From Alphaproteobacteria bacterium MarineAlpha9_Bin1 (lineage in GTDB: Bacteria > Pseudomonadota > Alphaproteobacteria > TMED109): DNA of 36,016 nucleotides. The stretch's first letter is position 1, and every line of letters begins with the position of its first letter. The notes below the pieces were generated by a model. It searched no databases. It saw only the letters and a program-made list of their open reading frames with translations, and was not told the DNA's origin. Both the position numbers and the translations under genes were made by a program. Location: the NCBI GenBank assembly GCA_002937675.1, contig PTKJ01000003.1, positions 1 to 36,016 of the forward strand. The letters run 5' to 3'. This document shows positions 25,791 through 35,239 of this stretch, piece by piece.

Positions 25791-27763
25791 TATTTAATAC
25801 TCAAATTTCTATTTTTTCTTAAAGTTTTATAACTGACTCTATGTTTTTTATCTGATAAAGAAAGTATGCCTCCAAATGCCATAAAAGCTATGCCAATCCA
25901 TATAAAATTTAACAAAGGAGAATAGTAAACTCTGACAGCAAAATTTTTATTTTTAATGTCTTTCTCACCTAAAACTATGTACAGATCATAAAATAACCTT
26001 GAAAGTATTGCAGGTTCCGACGTATTAATTTGAGAAGCAGGATAAAATCTTCTTTCAGGATATAAGAATGAAATATCACTTTCATTATGTGAGATTCTAA
26101 AAGTAGCTACATCTGCTAACCAATTTGGCCCTTGGTTTTGTTTAATAGATTCAAAAATTAATTCTTTATTTTCTACGATAATTTTATCTCCTATTTGTAC
26201 AGACGTTTCTATCTCTGTTTTGTAAGCAGTAGACATTGTTGCGCCTAAAATAAATATTGAGACTCCAATATGCGCAAAGCTCATCCCATATGCAGATCTA
26301 GGATAAGAAACAATTCTTTTGGCAACCTCATTAAAAGATTTACCCCTTAAAATTCTTTCAAAAAAATCATAGATAGTACCTAAAAATAACCAAATACTGA
26401 GGAATATTCCCAAAAAGGTCATAGCTGATCCGTTTCTAATATAGATCAAAAAAGATGTTATCAAAATGCTCACTATAAAAATAAAAATAATACGTTCATA
26501 GATATTATCAAAGACTGCTCTTTTCCAAGTAAGCATGGGACTAAATCCGCACAACAATATTGCAGGAACCATTAAGGGAATAAAAACAGATTCAAAATAA
26601 GGTGGGCCAACAGAAACTTTATTAGCAGTCAGGGCATCAATAAATATAGGATATAATGTGCCGAGCAAAACTGTAGCGGCTGCAGCAGAAAAAATAATAT
26701 TATTAATTACTATAGCCCCCTCTCTGCTTATAGGACTAAACATATTACCCGATTTCAATTTTGGAGCATTCTTAGCAAAGAGAGCAAGGCTCCCACCAGT
26801 AAACAAAATAAGCATTAATAAAATATAAATTCCGCGAGATGGATCCGAAGCAAAAGCATGAACCGATACTAATACACCGGATCTAACAATGAATGTACCT
26901 AATAAACTAAAGGAAAAAGCGATTAGGGCTAATAGGATTGTCCATGCCTTTAAAGTGTTCCTTTTTTCAGCAACTATTGAAGAGTGAAGTAGTGCAGTAG
27001 CCGCTAACCAAGGCATAAAGGAAGCATTTTCAACTGGATCCCAAAACCACCATCCTCCCCAACCTAATTCTCTATATGCCCACCACGACCCAAGTGCTAT
27101 ACCAATAGTAAGGAATGTCCAAGACAACATAGCCCATGGCCTCACCCATTTAATCCATATAGAATCAGCTTGTTTTAGAATTAGTGCAGCAATAGAAAAT
27201 GAAAACGTAATTGATAGACCCACATAACCCAAATATAAAAAAGGAGGATGGATAGCTAAACCTATATCTTGTAGTATAGGATTGAAACCTTCTCCTTCTA
27301 ATTTTGGTGGCAATAGTCTCAAAAAAGGATTTGAGGTAAATAATATAAAACCGGTAAAAGCAGAAGCTATCAAACCCTGTACAGATAAAACTATAGATTT
27401 TATTTTTAAAGGTATATTTTTTCCGATAATAGACAAAGCTAGGCTGTACAGAGACAAAACTAAAATCCAAAGCATTAAAGAACCTTCATGATTGCCCCAG
27501 ACCCCAGTGACTTTATAAATTAATGGCTTCAAAGAATGTGAGTTTTGAGCAACTAACGCCACAGAAAAATCTGATGAAATATAAGCCCACATAAGTGAAA
27601 TAAAAGAAAACGATACTAGACAGAAAAATAAATAAGAAGAATATGTCGATGTAGCTAGAGCCCTAGTAGATTTCAATTTTATGCCTATTATAGGTAATAC
27701 AAATTGTAAAATAGAGACTGACAAAGCTAGTGCTAAACAAAAATGACCTAGTTCTACTAACAC
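25790..27763 (-). CDS. ccmF: Heme lyase subunit CcmF
   Basis: 657 aa, the full family length, about 15 TM helices. It ligates heme from holo-CcmE to apocytochrome c. The WWD domain reads WGGWWFWDPVENASFMPW (235-252), flanked by conserved histidines (GVWGNHEGS, IHPPFLYLGYVG, ATALLHSS). SVHAFASDPSRGIYIL and the closing FIWIGIAFMAFGGILSLSD are also characteristic. It overlaps the neighbouring ccmE and ccmG by one base each. Confidence 0.97.
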   Translation of the reverse strand: MLVELGHFCLALALSVSILQFVLPIIGIKLKSTRALATSTYSSYLFFCLVSFSFISLMWAYISSDFSVALVAQNSHSLKPLIYKVTGVWGNHEGSLMLWILVLSLYSLALSIIGKNIPLKIKSIVLSVQGLIASAFTGFILFTSNPFLRLLPPKLEGEGFNPILQDIGLAIHPPFLYLGYVGLSITFSFSIAALILKQADSIWIKWVRPWAMLSWTFLTIGIALGSWWAYRELGWGGWWFWDPVENASFMPWLAATALLHSSIVAEKRNTLKAWTILLALIAFSFSLLGTFIVRSGVLVSVHAFASDPSRGIYILLMLILFTGGSLALFAKNAPKLKSGNMFSPISREGAIVINNIIFSAAAATVLLGTLYPIFIDALTANKVSVGPPYFESVFIPLMVPAILLCGFSPMLTWKRAVFDNIYERIIFIFIVSILITSFLIYIRNGSAMTFLGIFLSIWLFLGTIYDFFERILRGKSFNEVAKRIVSYPRSAYGMSFAHIGVSIFILGATMSTAYKTEIETSVQIGDKIIVENKELIFESIKQNQGPNWLADVATFRISHNESDISFLYPERRFYPASQINTSEPAILSRLFYDLYIVLGEKDIKNKNFAVRVYYSPLLNFIWIGIAFMAFGGILSLSDKKHRVSYKTLRKNRNLSIK

Positions 27764-28218
27764 TAATTATTTTCTCCCTCTCTCCATTTTCCAGATTTTT
27801 TTAGAGCATCTGCTACTTCAGGTGGCATATAATTTTCATCATGCTTAGCAAGTATTTTATATGCAGAAAAAATGTTATTTTTAATTACCTTTCCTTCACA
27901 TATTACTCCCTGGCCTTCGCGAAATAAATCAGGTAAAATTCCCTGATACTCAACCTTAATTTCATTTTTTCCATCTTCAACTACAAAATTTATTTTTAAA
28001 TTTTCTTTTCTTTTTAAAGTTCCTGTTTTAACCAAACCACCTATTCTAATTAATTTATTCTCAATATTGTTTTTATTTAACAACTCTGTTGGTGAATAAA
28101 AGTATATAATAGAGTCTCTGGTTGCTAATAATATTAAAGTTCCCGATATTGAAAGCGCTGAAAATCCTAAAAGTAAAAATAATATCCTTCTTCTTCTTTT
28201 TATCCGAGCTATATTCAT
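27763..28218 (-). CDS. ccmE: Periplasmic heme chaperone CcmE
   Basis: 151 aa. A basic N-terminus and TM anchor (about 11-32) precede an OB-fold beta-barrel. RIGGLVKTGTLKR is the conserved strand, and AKHDENYMPPEV carries the heme-binding His126 and Tyr130. These residues take heme covalently from the CcmABCD complex and deliver it to CcmF. Its start overlaps the ccmD stop (ATGA). Confidence 0.96.
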   Translation of the reverse strand: MNIARIKRRRRILFLLLGFSALSISGTLILLATRDSIIYFYSPTELLNKNNIENKLIRIGGLVKTGTLKRKENLKINFVVEDGKNEIKVEYQGILPDLFREGQGVICEGKVIKNNIFSAYKILAKHDENYMPPEVADALKKSGKWREGENN

Positions 28219-28364
28219 TCTATTTTTTCAGACAAGTCTTGATCAACTTTATTAAGCTGTCGTTTAATTTTTTTATTAGAGAAATAACTATTTAATGAAA
28301 ATAAAAATAAAACCAAAGCTGTAAAAATATAAGCAGCGGTTACATATATTAAATGGTCTTCCAT
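28215..28364 (-). CDS. ccmD: Heme exporter small subunit CcmD
   Basis: 49-aa gene not in the ORF track. ATG at 28364-28362, with AAGGAG 6 nt upstream, the best Shine-Dalgarno of the operon. MEDHLIYVTAAYIFTALVLF is one TM helix with the conserved HxxYVxxAY start, then a basic and acidic tail typical of CcmD. The stop TGA overlaps the ccmE ATG. CcmD stabilises CcmABC and helps release holo-CcmE. Position between ccmC and ccmE confirms the call. Confidence 0.93.
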   Translation of the reverse strand: MEDHLIYVTAAYIFTALVLFLFSLNSYFSNKKIKRQLNKVDQDLSEKIE

Positions 28365-28386
28365 ATTCTACTCCTTAATTAAATAA

Positions 28387-29124
28387 TTATTTTTTATCTT
28401 CTACATTTTTTATAAAAATTGCTTTAAGCCTTCTTTGATATAATTCGGTTTGCGCATTTAATAAAACAAATGAAAAATAAAAAATCATAAATGACACTGC
28501 CATTAAAAATAAGGGAATAAGCATTTCGTGATGAATACTTGGACCACCTGCTCGAATTATGCTTGCTGGCTGATGAAGCGTATTCCAATAATCAACGGAA
28601 AATTTTATAAAGGGTATAATTATGGCACACATCAGAGTCAAAATTGCACATGCTCTAGCACTCTTAACTTGATCATCTATAGCTCTTACCAATCCAATTA
28701 GCCCCATATAAATTAGAAATAAAATAAAAACAGATGTCAGACGAGCATCCCACACCCACCATGTGCCCCAAGTAGGTTTACCCCAAATAGATCCTGTTAC
28801 AAGTGCGATTAAAGTAAAACATGCACCTATAGGCGCGCTTGATTTACACAATAAATCAGCCATTGGATGTTTCCAAATTAATGAAAAAATACTAAATATA
28901 GTCATAGCGGAATAAATAAATAGTGACATCCATGCAGAAGGTACGTGAACATACATTATTCTGACTGTTTCTCCCTGTTGATAATCTGGGGGTGAATTAA
29001 ATAGAGCAAACCATAGCCCCAATAACAAAAATATTATTGTTAACCCAAGAGACCATGGATACATTTTTTCAGACAACCGTCTAAAACGGCCAGGATTTGC
29101 ATAATAGTTTAATACTTTTATCAT
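28387..29124 (-). CDS. ccmC: Heme handling membrane protein CcmC
   Basis: 245 aa, six TM helices. It attaches heme to CcmE at the periplasmic face. The WWD domain is WGTWWVWDARLTS (119-131). The two heme-ligand histidines are in MYVHVPSAW (His60) and NTLHQPAS (His184). Normal length. Located 22 bp upstream of ccmD and 13 bp downstream of ccmB. Confidence 0.97.
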   Translation of the reverse strand: MIKVLNYYANPGRFRRLSEKMYPWSLGLTIIFLLLGLWFALFNSPPDYQQGETVRIMYVHVPSAWMSLFIYSAMTIFSIFSLIWKHPMADLLCKSSAPIGACFTLIALVTGSIWGKPTWGTWWVWDARLTSVFILFLIYMGLIGLVRAIDDQVKSARACAILTLMCAIIIPFIKFSVDYWNTLHQPASIIRAGGPSIHHEMLIPLFLMAVSFMIFYFSFVLLNAQTELYQRRLKAIFIKNVEDKK

Positions 29125-29137
29125 AAGTTCCGCCTTT

Positions 29138-29803
29138 TTATTCCCATCCTAATCTAATAGCCTTAGAAGCCAAAAATGGAACAATTACTGAGGCAATAGG
29201 AAAAATAGCTGCCAAGACATACAAATGACCTATTCCCCCCATTCCTTTAATCTCAGCAGTAATAGCACCAGAACCCAATATGAGTATAGGTAACATCAAT
29301 GGTAATACGACCATAGTAATTATCACTCCTCCTTTACCCACGGTACAGGAAAGAGCAGCAGGTGCGGCCCCAATCAAGGTAAGTGAAGGGGTGCCCAACA
29401 ACAAAGCCATAATTAATATCCAACAGTATTGAATATCCAAACCAATAATTATAGCCATAATAGGAGAGAGTATAATTATAGGAAGTCCATTGGTTAGCCA
29501 ATGAGAAAAACATTTTGTTATTATTATAAACTCTAAAGATATTCCAGACAAAACCATCTGCTCTAATGTTCCATCTTCATAATCGGAACGGAAAACTCTA
29601 TCTAAAGAAAGCATTGAAGAGAATAAAGCAGCCATCCATATTGCCCCACTAGCAACTTGTGCCAAAAGTTGATTATCCGAACCAAATCCAAGCGGAAACA
29701 TTATTATAGCTAATAAGTAGAAAAGGATTGCAGCTCCAGCATCACTACCACCAGAAAAAGTAGATCTTATATCTTTCAAAATTAATTTTAAAAATATATT
29801 CAA
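29138..29803 (-). CDS. ccmB: Heme exporter membrane subunit CcmB
   Basis: 221 aa with six predicted TM helices, usual for this ABC permease. LDRVFRSDYEDGTLEQMVLS is the conserved cytoplasmic coupling region that meets CcmA. LGTPSLTLIGAAPAALS and PLMLPILILGSGA are further family blocks. Works with CcmA and CcmC to release holo-CcmE from the complex. Confidence 0.95.
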   Translation of the reverse strand: MNIFLKLILKDIRSTFSGGSDAGAAILFYLLAIIMFPLGFGSDNQLLAQVASGAIWMAALFSSMLSLDRVFRSDYEDGTLEQMVLSGISLEFIIITKCFSHWLTNGLPIIILSPIMAIIIGLDIQYCWILIMALLLGTPSLTLIGAAPAALSCTVGKGGVIITMVVLPLMLPILILGSGAITAEIKGMGGIGHLYVLAAIFPIASVIVPFLASKAIRLGWE

Positions 29804-29821
29804 AATTTATCCTATTTACCT

Positions 29822-30439
29822 TTAATCTAGAAGCAACGTTTTTGCATTAGAAATATCAACACTGTCATGAGTAGCACAAATAATTGATCCACCGGAGTTA
29901 ATATGATTTTGCATAATTATCTTTAATTTGTTTCTATTTAATTCATCCAAAAATGAAGAAGGCTCATCTAATAACCAAATTTTTACCGGACAAAATATCA
30001 ACCTAATTAGGCTCAACCTTCTTTTCTCTCCTGCTGACAACCAAGATACAGGAAATTCTAAATAATCATCAAAAGATAAAAATTGAATGGCATCTTTAAC
30101 TATATTTTTTTTTACTTTCCAAATATCAGCATAGAAATTTAAATTATCTTTAACTGACATAATTGATTTTAATGCATTTAGATGACCTAACCATGCTACT
30201 CTTGGCGAACCCTTATTAAAAATAGGGAATATTTCTTTTCCATACCAAAGTATCTTACCAGAACTAATAGGAATAAAACCTAACAGACATCTTAAAAAGG
30301 TAGTTTTACCACAACCATTTTTTCCTTTAACAAAATATACTTCGCCTTTATTGAGCAGTATATTAATATTAGAAGCAATCTCTCTACCACCTCTTTCAAA
30401 ACTGATTTCTTGAGCTTCGATTAGGGGAATATTAGTCAA
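29822..30439 (-). CDS. ccmA: Heme exporter ATP-binding subunit CcmA
   Basis: 205 aa ABC ATPase. Walker A is GKNGCGKTT (39-47), the ABC signature reads LSAGEKRRLSL (134-144), Walker B IWLLDEP (154-160), and the switch His is in CATHDS near the C-terminus. WLGHLNALKSIMSVKDNLNFY is a CcmA-specific segment. First gene of ccmABCDEFGHI; it starts 16 bp after the PaaK-like gene, so the ccm genes may be read through from acnA. Confidence 0.96.
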   Translation of the reverse strand: MTNIPLIEAQEISFERGGREIASNINILLNKGEVYFVKGKNGCGKTTFLRCLLGFIPISSGKILWYGKEIFPIFNKGSPRVAWLGHLNALKSIMSVKDNLNFYADIWKVKKNIVKDAIQFLSFDDYLEFPVSWLSAGEKRRLSLIRLIFCPVKIWLLDEPSSFLDELNRNKLKIIMQNHINSGGSIICATHDSVDISNAKTLLLD

Positions 30440-30455
30440 GTTCGTTCCTAGTTAT

Positions 30456-31691
30456 TTATTCATAAGTTCTTTTGTCTTCAATGACTATTCCATCATTTGG
30501 AATAGCACCTTGCGATACTATTTCTACTTCAGATCTTAATTTCAACTCTGCTCTAATAGCCTCTTTTATATTGTCAATTGATTCGCTGCCATTTTGCTTG
30601 AACTCAACCAACATTTTTATTACATCTTCATGATTTACATTATCTACTTCTAGTCTTAATTTGGATACCGATTTTAATTTTTTTTGTATATTTGCAATTT
30701 GTTCAGGTCTAACAAACATACCCCTAACTTTAGTCGTCTGATCTGCTCTACCCATCCATCCCTTAATTCTCATGGCAGTACGCCCACATCTGCTTTTTTC
30801 TGACATCACAGCAGAAAGATCACCGGTTGCAAATCTAAGTAGCGGATATTCTTCATTTAAGGTAGTCACTACTAATTCTCCCACCTCTCCATCTCGTACT
30901 ACCTGGTCAGTTCCGGGCTTAACTATCTCTACAATAACTTCTTCATCACAAAACATGCCTTCCATATCCCAAGTTTCATAAGCAACTAATCCCAAATCTG
31001 CAGTGCCATAGGACTGTAAGACGTTACAACCCAAATCACTTAAAGTTTTTCTTAATGAAGGCGGACATGCTTCTCCTCCAACCATTCCTGTTTTTAAACT
31101 TGATACGTCCAAATTTTTATCTTTTCCCATCTCCAATATTATTTTGAGAAAAGATGGGGTTCCTACGTAGCGATTCGGTTTTAATTCGCTTATAATACGC
31201 GCCTGTAGTTCTGTGTTGCCTACTCCTCCTGGAATAACACTAATTCCTAACTGATTAGCTGCCTGATCCATCATAAAACCAGCAGGAGTTAGATGATAAG
31301 AAAAAGTATTATACATTATATCACCTTTCCTAAAATTAGCAGCTTTCATTGCCCTCGACATTCTCCAAAAATCTCCTTTTCCTCCAGGCTCGTATATTGG
31401 TCCTGGTGATGCAAAAATATGACTGAAGTCGTAAGCACTCTTCGTTGTTAGGCCACCAAATGGAGGATTCAATGATTGAAATTTTGATAATAAAGATTTT
31501 CGTGTAATAGGAATTAAATTCAAATCTGACCTATCTTTAATTGAGCTGATACTAACATCTTTGAGTATCTGCTTCCACCCCTCTGAATTTGATTTTGCAA
31601 GATCAATAATTTTTCTCAATTTTTCAAATTGATCAGAATTTCTTTCTTCAGGACTTCTTTGTTCTAAAACATCATTTGATTTACTTTCCAT
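30456..31691 (-). CDS. PaaK-like AMP-forming ligase family protein, atypical motifs
   Basis: 411 aa, overall shape of the phenylacetate-CoA ligase branch of ANL adenylating enzymes (PaaK about 430 aa). GEACPPSLRKTL, VLQSYGTADLGLVAYE (224-239), VGELVVTTL and RFATGDLSAV (286-294) match the A5-A7 region; GMFVRPEQIANI matches the start of the C-terminal domain. However, the phosphate-binding loop, normally SSGTTGKP, is ASPGPIYEPG (94-103), and the glutamate expected after YG is Ala-Asp. Either the family adenylates in an altered way or it lacks ligase activity. A strong GAGGAAAG precedes the ATG. It lies 28 bp after acnA and 16 bp before ccmA. The substrate is unknown. Confidence 0.75.
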   Translation of the reverse strand: MESKSNDVLEQRSPEERNSDQFEKLRKIIDLAKSNSEGWKQILKDVSISSIKDRSDLNLIPITRKSLLSKFQSLNPPFGGLTTKSAYDFSHIFASPGPIYEPGGKGDFWRMSRAMKAANFRKGDIMYNTFSYHLTPAGFMMDQAANQLGISVIPGGVGNTELQARIISELKPNRYVGTPSFLKIILEMGKDKNLDVSSLKTGMVGGEACPPSLRKTLSDLGCNVLQSYGTADLGLVAYETWDMEGMFCDEEVIVEIVKPGTDQVVRDGEVGELVVTTLNEEYPLLRFATGDLSAVMSEKSRCGRTAMRIKGWMGRADQTTKVRGMFVRPEQIANIQKKLKSVSKLRLEVDNVNHEDVIKMLVEFKQNGSESIDNIKEAIRAELKLRSEVEIVSQGAIPNDGIVIEDKRTYE

Positions 31692-31719
31692 TTTGCTTTC
31701 CTCAGGATCTACTTTAAAT

Positions 31720-34359
31720 TTAATTATTAATTAAATTTCTTAATACGTAATGTAAAATGCCTCCGTTTCTGTAGTATTCTAGCTCACTTTTTGTATCTAT
31801 TCTACATAGAACATTTATCTTAGAAAAACTTTTATCTGGATACTCAACATCTAACTCTAACTCACAACCAGGAGATAAAGCATTTTCAATATTTCTTAAA
31901 CTAAATTTTTCTTTTCCTTTAAGATTAAATTTTTCTGCAGATTCCTCATTCTTAAATTCCACAGGAAGAACTCCCATTCCTATTAAATTTGAACGATGTA
32001 TTCTCTCAAAACTTTCTGCAAGTACTAGTTTAACTCCCAGAAGATAGGTACCTTTGGCCGCCCAGTCTCTAGAAGAACCTGTTCCATACTCTTTGCCTGC
32101 GATGATAATTAATGGAATTTTATTTTTTTGATACTCTAGAGAAGCATCATATATAGACAGGACATTTTCATCAGGAGCACGCGTCGTAAATCCTCCTTCA
32201 ACTTCTGGAACCATTTTATTGCGAATTCTAATATTTCCAAAAGTTCCCCTTATCATAATTTCATGATTGCCTCTTCTGCTTCCATAGGAATTAAAATTAT
32301 TTTCAGAAATCTGTCTGTCTGTTAAATACTTTCCAGCAGGGGATGTTTTTTTAATTACACCTGCAGGGGATATATGGTCAGTAGTAATAGAATCACCGAG
32401 AATAGCTAAACTTCTTGCTTCAATAATATCTTCTAGAGGTTTTACATCTTTTTGCATATTTTTAAAATATGGTGGGTATCTTACATAAGTGGAAGTTGGA
32501 TCCCAGTTATAAGTTATCCCTACTCCAGCCCTAATACCTTTCCATTCAGGAGTCCCTTCAAATATATCTTTATATCTTCTAGTAAACATTTCTTTTTTAA
32601 GACACAACTTTAAAACTTCATTTATTTCGTTATTATTTGGCCATAGATCAGATAAATAGATAGGTTTTTTATCTTTGCCAAAACCAATTGGACTAGTAGT
32701 AATATCTTTAGCTAAGGTACCAAATATAGAATAGGCAACTACTAATGGTGGTGAAGCTAACCAATTAGCTTTTATAAAAGGATTTATCCTGCCTTCAAAA
32801 TTTCTATTGCCTGATAATACTGAGCAAACTAACAAATTATTCTCTTGAATAGCTGATTCTATCTCCTCATCAAGGGGGCCCGAATTTCCAATACATGTTG
32901 TACAACCATAACCAACAATATAAAAACCTAGTTTTTCAAGAGGTTCTAGAAGACCTGATGAAGATAAATAATCACTGACTACTTTACTTCCTGGAGCTAA
33001 AGAAGTTTTCACCCAAGGCTTTTTTTCCAATCCTAATTCAACAGCCTTTTTTGCTAATAGCCCTGCAGCTATCATCACTGAGGGATTTGAAGTATTTGTA
33101 CATGAAGTTATCGCGGCAATAGCAACATCTCCATTTAAAATAGTATTCTTATCTCTAGAACCTAAATTATTACCTATAAATTTTTTTGTAACATCTGATA
33201 CTAAATTTAACTTTACTCTATCTTGCGGTCTTATAGGACCAGACATACTGGATTCAACATCTGACAAATTCAACTCTAATATATCTTTATATAGTAAATC
33301 TTTAGTAGTAGAATCTCTCCACATACCTTGTGTTTTTGCATAAACCTCTACATGTTTAGAATCTCTTCCGGTAAATTCAAGGTATCTACACGTTTCCTTA
33401 TCTATCGGAAAAAATCCACATGTAGCTCCATACTCAGGAGCCATATTCGCAATTGTTGCTCTATCAGCTATTCCTAATTCATCCAAACCTGAACCAAAAA
33501 ACTCAACAAATTTTCCTACTACTCCTTTTTTTCTTAGTAATTCTGTAATAGTTAATACTAGATCTGTAGCAGTAACTCCTTCATTTAAACTGCCATATAG
33601 TTTTACGCCTATTACTTCAGGAATTTTCATAGATATAGACTGTCCTAACATTACAGCCTCAGCCTCTATTCCTCCTACACCCCAACCTAATACAGCCAAT
33701 CCATTGACCATAGTAGTATGACTATCTGTGCCCACCAAAGTATCAGGAAAAAGCATATTTTTCTCATTATCCTCAGATATCCATATTACTTTCGATAAAT
33801 ATTCAAGATTTACCTGGTGGCATATTCCAGTTCCGGGCGGCACCACTCTAAAGTTTTTAAATGCTTGTTGCCCCCATTTTAAAAAAGAATATCTCTCTTT
33901 ATTTCTTTCAAATTCTATCTTAACATTTGCATTAAAAGCTTCCTTAGAACCTGCTCTATCAACTGAAACTGAATGATCTATAACTAAGTCCACAGGTGAA
34001 AGAGGATTTATGGAAGAAGGACTGATCCCAAAATCTGATACTGCCTGTCTCATTGCAGCAAAATCTACAATAGCAGGTACTCCTGTGAAATCTTGCATTA
34101 AGACTCTAGCTGGTCTATAGAAAATATCTACATCAGCGGAACTATTTTTAGAACTATTAATTAATGCATCTATTTGTCTTGTATCTATATCTTTTCTGTC
34201 TAAATTTCTTAAAAGATTTTCTAAAATAACTTTTATAGAATATGGCAAGTTATCTATATTTCCAAATAATTCACTTGCTTTATTTAGAGAGTAGTAGTCA
34301 TATTCCTTCCCTTTAATTTTTATGGAGTCCTTAAAATTACTTGAGTTAACTTCCTCCAT
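31720..34359 (-). CDS. acnA: Aconitate hydratase A
   Basis: 879 aa, normal length for AcnA/IRP-type aconitase, which isomerises citrate to isocitrate in the TCA cycle. The three cluster ligands are Cys420 (SCTNTSNPSVM) and Cys486/Cys489 (GCTTCIGNSGP). DFTGVPAIVDFAAMR, VGTDSHTTMVNGL, SRRGNHEIMIRGTF and GKEYGTGSSRDWAAKG (C-terminal swivel domain) are intact. A Shine-Dalgarno AAAGGTG lies about 8 nt before the ATG. Flanked by the phosphatase-like gene (37 bp upstream) and the PaaK-like gene (28 bp downstream), all minus strand. Confidence 0.98.
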   Translation of the reverse strand: MEEVNSSNFKDSIKIKGKEYDYYSLNKASELFGNIDNLPYSIKVILENLLRNLDRKDIDTRQIDALINSSKNSSADVDIFYRPARVLMQDFTGVPAIVDFAAMRQAVSDFGISPSSINPLSPVDLVIDHSVSVDRAGSKEAFNANVKIEFERNKERYSFLKWGQQAFKNFRVVPPGTGICHQVNLEYLSKVIWISEDNEKNMLFPDTLVGTDSHTTMVNGLAVLGWGVGGIEAEAVMLGQSISMKIPEVIGVKLYGSLNEGVTATDLVLTITELLRKKGVVGKFVEFFGSGLDELGIADRATIANMAPEYGATCGFFPIDKETCRYLEFTGRDSKHVEVYAKTQGMWRDSTTKDLLYKDILELNLSDVESSMSGPIRPQDRVKLNLVSDVTKKFIGNNLGSRDKNTILNGDVAIAAITSCTNTSNPSVMIAAGLLAKKAVELGLEKKPWVKTSLAPGSKVVSDYLSSSGLLEPLEKLGFYIVGYGCTTCIGNSGPLDEEIESAIQENNLLVCSVLSGNRNFEGRINPFIKANWLASPPLVVAYSIFGTLAKDITTSPIGFGKDKKPIYLSDLWPNNNEINEVLKLCLKKEMFTRRYKDIFEGTPEWKGIRAGVGITYNWDPTSTYVRYPPYFKNMQKDVKPLEDIIEARSLAILGDSITTDHISPAGVIKKTSPAGKYLTDRQISENNFNSYGSRRGNHEIMIRGTFGNIRIRNKMVPEVEGGFTTRAPDENVLSIYDASLEYQKNKIPLIIIAGKEYGTGSSRDWAAKGTYLLGVKLVLAESFERIHRSNLIGMGVLPVEFKNEESAEKFNLKGKEKFSLRNIENALSPGCELELDVEYPDKSFSKINVLCRIDTKSELEYYRNGGILHYVLRNLINN

Positions 34360-34396
34360 AATAATATCACCTTTCTAAAGAATATAAGTTTATAAT

Positions 34397-35194
34397 TTAA
34401 CCTTGAATTGTTTCTAGCAAATTTCCATCAGACGAAAATAATGCAGCAAAAACCCCTTTATCACCAGAATCTAGAGTGATTCCATATTTTCCTGATGCTA
34501 AACCTTTGCCTTCTGGATCAAGCCCTCTTATAAATCTTCTAGTTATACCATAAGGCTCATCTAAATTTGAAAACCCTCCTCCCCACCAAAGTTCGTCACT
34601 TTGTGCTTCTAAAGGTCGATCTTTAGCAAGTCCAGCCGATACCATTAAAACACTTCTATCATCATTGTACGCAAGTCTCTTCAATGTAGAAATATACTTA
34701 TAATGACCACTTTGTTTAACCAAAGCTTCGTGAATTCTTACCGATGTACGAGATAAGGCTAAGGCCCCGTCTTTAGCAGCATTTTTAAGTAGACCAGAAG
34801 ATATTCCATAAGCAGAAAGTATTGAATCAAGACCTCTACTGTACATCCATTCAACCAATTCTTTAGGATTAGGAGATATATGAAGTTGCCTAGACTTATC
34901 GAGCAACTCTTCAAATTGACCCCTTAAAAATACCACATCGTTTACGTCTGAAGAATAATTGGATATAAAATTAGAACGTAAAAGGAGAGCTACATCTACA
35001 GATTTTAGTGAAAAATTCTCTCCTTTTGAAGATGGGCCTACAATATTTCCAGTAAAAACTAGTCTATCAAGCAATTTTTGTTTATTTAAAATTTTTTTAG
35101 ATACAGTATTAAGGGCATTTGCTCTTCCTCTCACAGCACCTATAACCCACACTCTTTTATAGGATCCCAAATTATGTAAACGCAAGTTTTGCAT
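34397..35194 (-). CDS. Metallophosphoesterase-like protein lacking metal ligands
   Basis: 265 aa. The spacing of short motifs follows bacterial PPP/symmetrical phosphoesterases, but each metal-binding motif is altered: VIGAVRGR (17-24) where active enzymes have GDIHGR, VFTGNIVGPSSKG (46-58) for GDxVDRG, and VFLRGQFEELL (88-98) for RGNHE. DELWWGGG and ITRRFIRGLDPEGKG near the C-terminus fit the same fold. I recall related alphaproteobacterial proteins annotated as phosphatase-like with similar losses (RGQQEEM in place of RGNHE), so this seems a conserved pseudoenzyme class and not a decayed gene. Position between carD and acnA; role unknown. Confidence 0.65.
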   Translation of the reverse strand: MQNLRLHNLGSYKRVWVIGAVRGRANALNTVSKKILNKQKLLDRLVFTGNIVGPSSKGENFSLKSVDVALLLRSNFISNYSSDVNDVVFLRGQFEELLDKSRQLHISPNPKELVEWMYSRGLDSILSAYGISSGLLKNAAKDGALALSRTSVRIHEALVKQSGHYKYISTLKRLAYNDDRSVLMVSAGLAKDRPLEAQSDELWWGGGFSNLDEPYGITRRFIRGLDPEGKGLASGKYGITLDSGDKGVFAALFSSDGNLLETIQG

Positions 35195-35239
35195 AATATT
35201 TTTAAATTTCCTATCGAAGTATAAAGACCATCTATTAAA

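Noticed and set aside
27165-27470. 101-aa minus-strand ORF rich in Tyr/Phe
   Set aside because: Lies entirely inside ccmF on the same strand in another frame; no family features, no ribosome binding site.
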